A stretch of 9,987 nt of DNA from an uncultured Lachnospiraceae bacterium (GTDB taxonomy: Bacteria > Bacillota_A > Clostridia > Lachnospirales > Lachnospiraceae), in assembly GCA_947175285.1 (NCBI GenBank), contig CAMWMM010000140.1, forward strand, positions 1 through 9,987. Direction: 5' to 3'. Shown here in pieces: positions 6,932 to 9,987 of the stretch. Every line of letters starts with the position of its first letter. The first letter of the stretch is position 1. The position numbers and the translations under genes are program-made. Under the pieces are notes generated by a model. That model searched no databases. It had not been told where the DNA came from and saw only the letters and a list, made by a program, of their open reading frames with translations.

Positions 6932-7831
6932 TTATGTCTGATACTGTTTCAAAGCCTCAACATAAATCTCCCCTAACTCTGATAGTTCTTTATCCTTGTT
7001 CAGTATGTATCCAATATGCATTACCTCATTTTCATCCAAAGGGATAGAAACGATAGAATCTCCCTGCAGGTATTTAGGGAAAATACCGCTTGAGATTGTA
7101 TATCCATCTAATCCAATCATCAGATTCACAATAGCAGCACGGTCACTGACCTTAATACTCCTGTCAGCAGGTTCGTTGCTGAAAAGTTCCTCTGAAAAAT
7201 TGGAGGATTCATAAGTTCCCTGCACAAAACTGAGCCGGGGATATGGTTTCAGATCATCCAGCTTAACAGATGTGCGTTTTGCCAACGGGTGGTTTATACC
7301 AATAAAGATGTGAGGTGTTGCCGTAAATAATTCATAAAAATTCAAATTATACTCTTCAAACAGCTTTCTCAGCACATTTGCATTACTGTTGCAAAGATAT
7401 AGGATTCCCAAATCACTAAACCTGTTTCGCACATCTTCCACAATCTGATGCGTCTGTGTTTCATTCAGGATAAACTCAAACCTTTCCTGTCCAAAATGCT
7501 GTATCAATTCCACAAACGCATTTGTCGTAAAGGTATAGTGCTGCGTGGAAACGCAAAATCTCTGTTTGGCAGGCTTTTTATCAATATATTTTGCTTCCAG
7601 AAGTTCCATCTGCTGGACTACCTGCCTTGCATATCCTAAAAACTCCATGCCCTCCTTTGTCAGTGCCACTCCTGCCCGGCATCGGCTGAAAATTGTTATT
7701 CCGGCTTCTTTTTCTACCTCTTTGATAGCACCGGACAGACTTGGCTGAGAAATATACAGTTCTTTCGCCGCTTCCGTAATAGAGCCTCTTTCTGCAACGA
7801 TTATCATATATTTTAATTGCTGTAGTGTCAT
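6932..7831 (-). CDS. LysR-family transcriptional regulator
   Basis: A 299-residue protein of standard LysR length, with GGAGG four nt upstream of the ATG at 7831. Residues about 2-62 form the LysR helix-turn-helix: MTLQQLKYMIIVAERGSITE, AAKELYISQPSLSGAIKEVEKEAG and TIFSR, then a linker helix to about 85. Residues about 90-297 look like the two-lobed periplasmic-binding-protein-type effector domain, with HIFIGINHPLAK and SDRAAIVNLMIGLDGYTISSG as recognisable stretches. It is encoded 100 nt before the exporter and on the same strand, not divergently as many LysR regulators are. The palindrome at 6908-6926 is a candidate binding site. LysR proteins beside LysE exporters often sense the exported amino acid (as with LysG/LysE), so a similar arrangement is likely here (inference). 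Confidence 0.92.
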   Translation of the reverse strand: MTLQQLKYMIIVAERGSITEAAKELYISQPSLSGAIKEVEKEAGITIFSRCRAGVALTKEGMEFLGYARQVVQQMELLEAKYIDKKPAKQRFCVSTQHYTFTTNAFVELIQHFGQERFEFILNETQTHQIVEDVRNRFSDLGILYLCNSNANVLRKLFEEYNLNFYELFTATPHIFIGINHPLAKRTSVKLDDLKPYPRLSFVQGTYESSNFSEELFSNEPADRSIKVSDRAAIVNLMIGLDGYTISSGIFPKYLQGDSIVSIPLDENEVMHIGYILNKDKELSELGEIYVEALKQYQT

Positions 7832-7875
7832 GCTTCCTCCAATCTAAGCAAACTATGGTATTTGGTATATTTATC

Positions 7876-7881
7876 ATTATA
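7876..7881 (-). promoter_or_regulatory. Candidate -10 element for lysR
   Basis: The 62-nt gap between the ACT gene and lysR contains a perfect TATAAT on the minus strand, 44 nt upstream of the lysR start codon. I find no good -35 at 16-18 nt, so it may need an activator or may be fortuitous in this AT-rich gap. If real, lysR has its own promoter in addition to read-through from upstream. Confidence 0.35.
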
Positions 7882-7893
7882 AAATGTTTTTCA

Positions 7894-8259
7894 TCAGACT
7901 ATATCATATCCAGCCGAAACTAATGCTTTTAAGGTTCTGTCAAAGTTTTCCTCTTTCACAAGAATATAATCTGTATTGAAAGTTGATACTGCAAAAATGC
8001 CAATTTTATTATCAGCAAGGATACAGGATAGTTTAGATAAAATTCCAATCAGTGAAAAATCTAACACTCCCTGTATTCTAAAGCCTTTCCACCCATCATC
8101 CCTCTCAGTGGTGTTTATAGGCGTATCCTCCGTAATACATACTAAAGAATATTCTTCATCTGTTTTTCCAATGAAATAAAACTCTTTATTCAAATCAATA
8201 TCAAGTTCTGATGCAACTTTACAAACAGTCAAAGAATAGTCCAATTTTTTAATTTCCAT
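7894..8259 (-). CDS. ACT_7 (CASTOR-like) amino-acid-binding domain protein
   Basis: A 121-residue cytoplasmic protein. The ATG at 8259 has GAGGTGA immediately upstream; an earlier in-frame start at 8325 would overlap the GNAT gene by 22 nt and lacks a comparable site. Residues about 59-120 match the ACT_7 pattern: GFRIQGVLDFSLIGILSKL, then a helix-strand stretch with LADNKIGIFAVSTFNTDYIL, then EENFDRTLKALVSAGYDI. The N-terminal half (1-58) resembles the partner domain found in these small proteins. ACT domains bind amino acids allosterically, and bacterial members of this type resemble the amino-acid sensor CASTOR1 in fold (family knowledge). It lacks a catalytic or DNA-binding partner domain, so it is probably a stand-alone sensor or protein regulator. 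It lies 44 nt after the GNAT gene and 62 nt before lysR, suggesting sensing of the same amino compound. Confidence 0.82.
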   Translation of the reverse strand: MEIKKLDYSLTVCKVASELDIDLNKEFYFIGKTDEEYSLVCITEDTPINTTERDDGWKGFRIQGVLDFSLIGILSKLSCILADNKIGIFAVSTFNTDYILVKEENFDRTLKALVSAGYDIV

Positions 8260-8303
8260 AATCACCTCAAAACTGACAGTTATAAACGTCAAATTTATTG
8301 TCT

Positions 8304-8723
8304 TTAAAGGCTTTTTTTCATCCAAACATGAGGACAGCCTTCATCATCATCAATATCACCAAATTCAGTAAAACCTAAATTTTGATAAAAAGCGGTTATC
8401 CTGCATTGGGCGTGTAAAGCTATACATTTTCCACCATTTTTTTGAATATATTTTTCTGCTTCTTTGATAATGACAGAACCTATATTTTTGCCACGATATT
8501 CTTTGATAACTGCAAGCCTGCCTAATATATATGTATTCATCACTGCATCCCAAAATATGCGGCAGGTTGCAATCGGCATCTTATCCCCGTCAAACATTAC
8601 AATATGTGTAGCGGTTTCATCTATATCATCAAATTCATTATGAAATCCCTGCTCATCTACAAATACTTTCTGTCTGACTTCTTTTGCATGATTGGGAATA
8701 CCCTCATATATCACGGTTTCCAT
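8304..8723 (-). CDS. GNAT-family N-acetyltransferase
   Basis: A 139-residue protein with the GNAT acetyl-CoA fold. The N-terminal VRQKVFVDEQGFHNEFDDID (16-35) is typical of a GNAT subgroup that includes ElaA-like and YjcF-like enzymes. Motif A is visible as LGRLAVIKEYRGKNIGSVII (67-86), with the pyrophosphate-binding RGKNIG at 77-82. ALHAQCRITAFYQNLGFTEFG (102-122) is motif B, and GCPHVWMKK closes the fold. The ATG at 8723 follows AGGAGG with an 11-nt spacer. It is the first gene of the minus-strand run and has a strong promoter just upstream. The substrate is unknown. Its position before an ACT sensor and an amino-acid exporter would fit acetylation of an amino compound (inference), but many GNAT genes are cargo with unrelated roles. 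Confidence 0.9.
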   Translation of the reverse strand: METVIYEGIPNHAKEVRQKVFVDEQGFHNEFDDIDETATHIVMFDGDKMPIATCRIFWDAVMNTYILGRLAVIKEYRGKNIGSVIIKEAEKYIQKNGGKCIALHAQCRITAFYQNLGFTEFGDIDDDEGCPHVWMKKSL

Positions 8724-8773
8724 AATAAATTTATCCTCCTAAATATCTGCTTGCCTCTATCAATAATATTGAA

Positions 8774-8802
8774 ATTATAGCACACGCCCAACCGGATCAC
8801 AA
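8774..8802 (-). promoter_or_regulatory. Sigma-A-type promoter for the GNAT-led operon
   Basis: On the minus strand a -35 TTGTGA (plus 8797-8802) is followed after exactly 17 nt by a consensus -10 TATAAT (plus 8774-8779). An upstream TG makes it an extended -10 (TGCTATAAT). Transcription would start near 8767, about 44 nt before the GNAT start codon. This is the best promoter in the window and could transcribe the entire eight-gene run, as no strong terminator is visible between its genes. Confidence 0.8.
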
Positions 8803-8946
8803 TGATATATATTGCTCTTTTGACCTCTCCTTTCTCTGTTCTTGGGCTTGATCCGTTTGCATACCTTGCGGTAATCCCGATACTCTGTCTAACAATTTTT
8901 CATATTTTCCAACAGATAGGAATATAAAAATCCTATGCTTTAACAT
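8797..8946 (-). CDS. Possible 49-residue small ORF or gene remnant
   Basis: An ATG at 8946, weakly preceded by AGGA, opens a 49-codon frame ending in TGA at 8797. Residues about 15-43 (YEKLLDRVSGLPQGMQTDQA and on to RSKE) are hydrophilic and less AT-biased than the surroundings. They vaguely resemble small phage or mobile-element proteins with an RVSGLP-type motif. The frame overlaps the -35 of the GNAT promoter. It may be a decayed fragment of an element gene; no function is claimed. Confidence 0.2.
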   Translation of the reverse strand: MLKHRIFIFLSVGKYEKLLDRVSGLPQGMQTDQAQEQRKERSKEQYISL

Positions 8947-8983
8947 AGTTTTTTCCTATATTTTAACACAATCTCCTATATTT
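8916..8983. repeat. Short AT-rich iterated repeats (TCCTATATTT)
   Basis: TCCTATATTT occurs at 8954-8963 and 8974-8983, exactly 20 bp apart. A related TCCTATGCTTT is at 8931-8941, and an inverted copy begins with ATAGGA at 8916-8921, pairing with TCCTAT at 8931-8936. CTATG/CATAG (8933-8937, 8944-8948) adds another small dyad. The set lies 115-180 nt upstream of the GNAT promoter and could bind a regulator or be a mobile-element remnant. Confidence 0.45.
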
Positions 8984-9020
8984 CATAATATATATCTACT
9001 GGTTATGCAATTTTTTCTGT

Positions 9021-9129
9021 ATTCCAAGAACCAGAATTCTTGAAGTTTATTTTCTTTACTTCTTGGATTCCGAAAATTAAAACTCTCGAAGTCATCTTTT
9101 TGAACTTCTGCAATTCTAAAAATCAGAAT
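9021..9129. repeat. Degenerate 46-bp tandem direct repeat, about 2.4 copies
   Basis: Copy A (9021-9066), copy B (9067-9112) and the start of copy C (9113-9129) all begin with ATTC at an exact 46-bp period. A and B agree at 29 of 46 positions, and 11 of the 17 differences are transitions. Copy C matches for its first 17 bases (ATTCTAAAAATCAGAAT), which form an ATTCT/AGAAT hairpin. GAAGT and ACTTC in copies A and B form a second small hairpin in each. The period is not a multiple of three, so this is not a protein repeat. Confidence 0.6.
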
Positions 9130-9200
9130 GTAACAATACTAAAAATAATTAGACTGAGTATAGTCATACTGAATCAATCCTATCCTAGAGACTTCCCTTT

Positions 9201-9352
9201 GCATCGTGGACAATGTGCATAACTGGCTATGGAGTCATGGATAACACTGTTCACAGCACATGGAAAAGCTAAAGTGCAGCTTTCCCACATCCTGCAAACA
9301 GCGTTACCCACAACTCCATAAACAGCCAGTTATACGACATTGCCCACAATGC
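9201..9352 (-). repeat. Long imperfect inverted repeat; candidate minus-strand structured RNA or ssDNA hairpin
   Basis: Bases 9201-9270 pair with 9278-9352 around a 7-nt loop (9271-9277). Of 70 aligned pairs I count 57 Watson-Crick, 12 that are A-C or C-A on the plus strand, and one C-C (9257/9291), with a 4-nt bulge at 9321-9324 and a 1-nt bulge at 9336. All 12 become G-U pairs on the minus strand. The arms also carry repeated DnaA-box-like 9-mers near TTATCCACA, spaced about 22-23 bp, including the reverse complement of TTATGCACA at 9214-9222. It may be a structured RNA, a folded ssDNA site used in transfer or replication, or a MITE-like repeat. Confidence 0.75.
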
Positions 9353-9507
9353 CTACGCCTACGGAAGCCATCTCATTCATTCTATCTTTCTATCTCAATC
9401 ACAAATATTTTGCTGGTTAAGAAAAGCCCTGCATATTATCATACACAGAGCCATTCTAATCTTTTATTCCCCTCTACATAGAGCGTTTTCTTTCTGTAAA
9501 ATTCATT

Positions 9508-9882
9508 TTACGGAGTTATACCTGCCTTTTTTGCAAAGTCGGCTTTTCTCCCGATAAGTTCCGACTGTTTTTCCTTTGGCAGATTGTTAAATAAATCCTC
9601 ATAGAAAACATCATCTAACTGCATTTCCCTAGCAAGCAAAAACACATTTAGATTGAAATATTCGTCCCAAAGCGCCTCAAACAAGCTGTTACTGTCTGTA
9701 TAGGTGTCAAGTTCCTCAAAGCCATATGACGGTGTATAGCACTGCAATTTAACAAAACCATACCTGCCCACATCAACCACTATCATATCCTCGTCCTCTA
9801 TTTCGTACAGTTCCGCAAACGCATCAATCACTTTGCGACACTTCTCCCGTTCTTCCTCCGTGATATATACCTTTTTTTCCAT
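9508..9882 (-). CDS. Conserved hypothetical element-type small protein
   Basis: A 124-residue acidic, soluble protein with no signal peptide or membrane segment. I prefer the ATG at 9882, 8 nt from GAGG (plus 9891-9894), over the ATG at 9888, which is only 2 nt from it. The N-terminal third is charged and helical (ITEEEREKCRKVIDAFAELY), followed by a beta-rich stretch (DMIVVDVGRYGFVKLQCYTP) and an aromatic, acidic middle with SLFEALWDEYFNLNVFLLAR. The end, NLPKEKQSELIGRKADFAKK, looks helical. Small proteins of this style occur in Firmicute integrative elements, but I do not recognise a family or function. Its ribosome site overlaps the stop codon of the partial gene upstream, so the two are probably co-transcribed. 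Its base composition looks more balanced than the cargo. Confidence 0.75.
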   Translation of the reverse strand: MEKKVYITEEEREKCRKVIDAFAELYEIEDEDMIVVDVGRYGFVKLQCYTPSYGFEELDTYTDSNSLFEALWDEYFNLNVFLLAREMQLDDVFYEDLFNNLPKEKQSELIGRKADFAKKAGITP

Positions 9883-9893
9883 GTCCATTACCT

Positions 9894-9987
9894 CTATCCT
9901 TTCAAATCGTGGAATATTGTTTTCAGTTCATTCAATGCTTCTAAACCACATATTTGAAATGCCACATACGCCATTTTATACGGAATA
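9894..9987 (-). CDS. C-terminal end of an unidentified gene cut by the window edge
   Basis: An open minus-strand frame enters at the window edge and ends at TAG (9894-9896), giving the last 31 residues, including YKMAYVAFQICGLEALNELK and ending in FHDLKG. There is no stop before the edge. The stop codon overlaps the GAGG site of the next gene, a typical operon junction, which supports it being real. The segment looks like a globular C-terminal helix of an element-encoded protein; the family cannot be named from so little. Confidence 0.6.
   Translation of the reverse strand, partial: IPYKMAYVAFQICGLEALNELKTIFHDLKG

Larger units (their letters stand above)
8803..9507. other. Long AT-rich intergenic region at the right cargo boundary
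   Basis: About 700 nt between the GNAT promoter and the next element gene contain no well-supported gene. The region holds short TCCTATATTT repeats, degenerate 46-bp tandem repeats and a 152-nt hairpin, listed separately, plus the weak 49-codon frame. Between 9353 and 9507 I see only AT-rich sequence, a CCTACG direct repeat at about 9352-9363 and a small GTAAAAT/ATTTTAC hairpin overlapping the stop of the next gene. I found no transposase remnant. Confidence 0.6.

Noticed and set aside
7581..7877. Minus-strand frame of 98 codons overlapping the start of lysR
   Set aside because: It is an out-of-frame shadow of the LysR DNA-binding domain region; the LysR frame has the family motifs and the GGAGG site.
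9040..9222. Plus-strand frame of 60 codons over the 46-bp repeats
   Set aside because: The repeat period of 46 is not a multiple of three, the start has no ribosome site, and the frame runs into the long hairpin.
9021..9352. CRISPR array
   Set aside because: The repeats are only about 2.4 degenerate copies with no unique spacers of constant length, and there are no cas genes nearby.

Overview
The window looks like accessory DNA from a gut-type Firmicute (Clostridia, probably Lachnospiraceae). It appears to be part of an integrative or mobilizable element carrying a metabolic cargo operon. This is inferred from protein style: a MobC-type relaxosome protein, a small winged-helix regulator, small conserved element-type genes at the right edge, strong AGGAGG-like ribosome binding sites and an AT-rich cargo. 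No database search was possible.

Layout. 1-323 (minus) is the start of an HTH regulator cut by the window edge. 324-705 is a divergent non-coding region dense in inverted repeats, a candidate origin of transfer and/or operator zone. 706-1047 (plus) is mobC. No relaxase follows it in the window. 1048-1602 is non-coding and holds hairpins that look like minus-strand terminators. 1603-8723 is a run of eight minus-strand genes, in transcription order: GNAT acetyltransferase, ACT_7-domain protein, LysR regulator, LysE/RhtB exporter, PhnW-like aminotransferase, EpsN-like DegT aminotransferase, SerC, and ArgD-family aminotransferase. 8724-9507 has no convincing gene but holds a strong promoter, short iterated AT-rich repeats, a degenerate 46-bp tandem repeat and a 152-nt long hairpin. 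9508-9987 (minus) returns to element-type small genes.

How it may work together. A promoter with TTGTGA and TATAAT boxes 17 bp apart lies just upstream of the GNAT gene and could drive the whole run. A LysR-type palindrome sits between lysR and the exporter and may control the exporter plus four aminotransferases. The four aminotransferases come from different PLP-enzyme families, are packed with gaps of 20-49 nt or an 11-nt overlap, and follow an amino-acid exporter. This suggests an amino-acid or amino-compound pathway with an exported product, or a resistance function. No enzyme that builds a carbon skeleton is present, so the substrate is unknown.

The two best leads are this four-aminotransferase/exporter cargo and the 9201-9352 hairpin. 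In the hairpin, 12 of the 13 imperfect pair positions become G-U pairs only if the minus strand is folded. That points to selection on a minus-strand RNA or single-stranded DNA structure.
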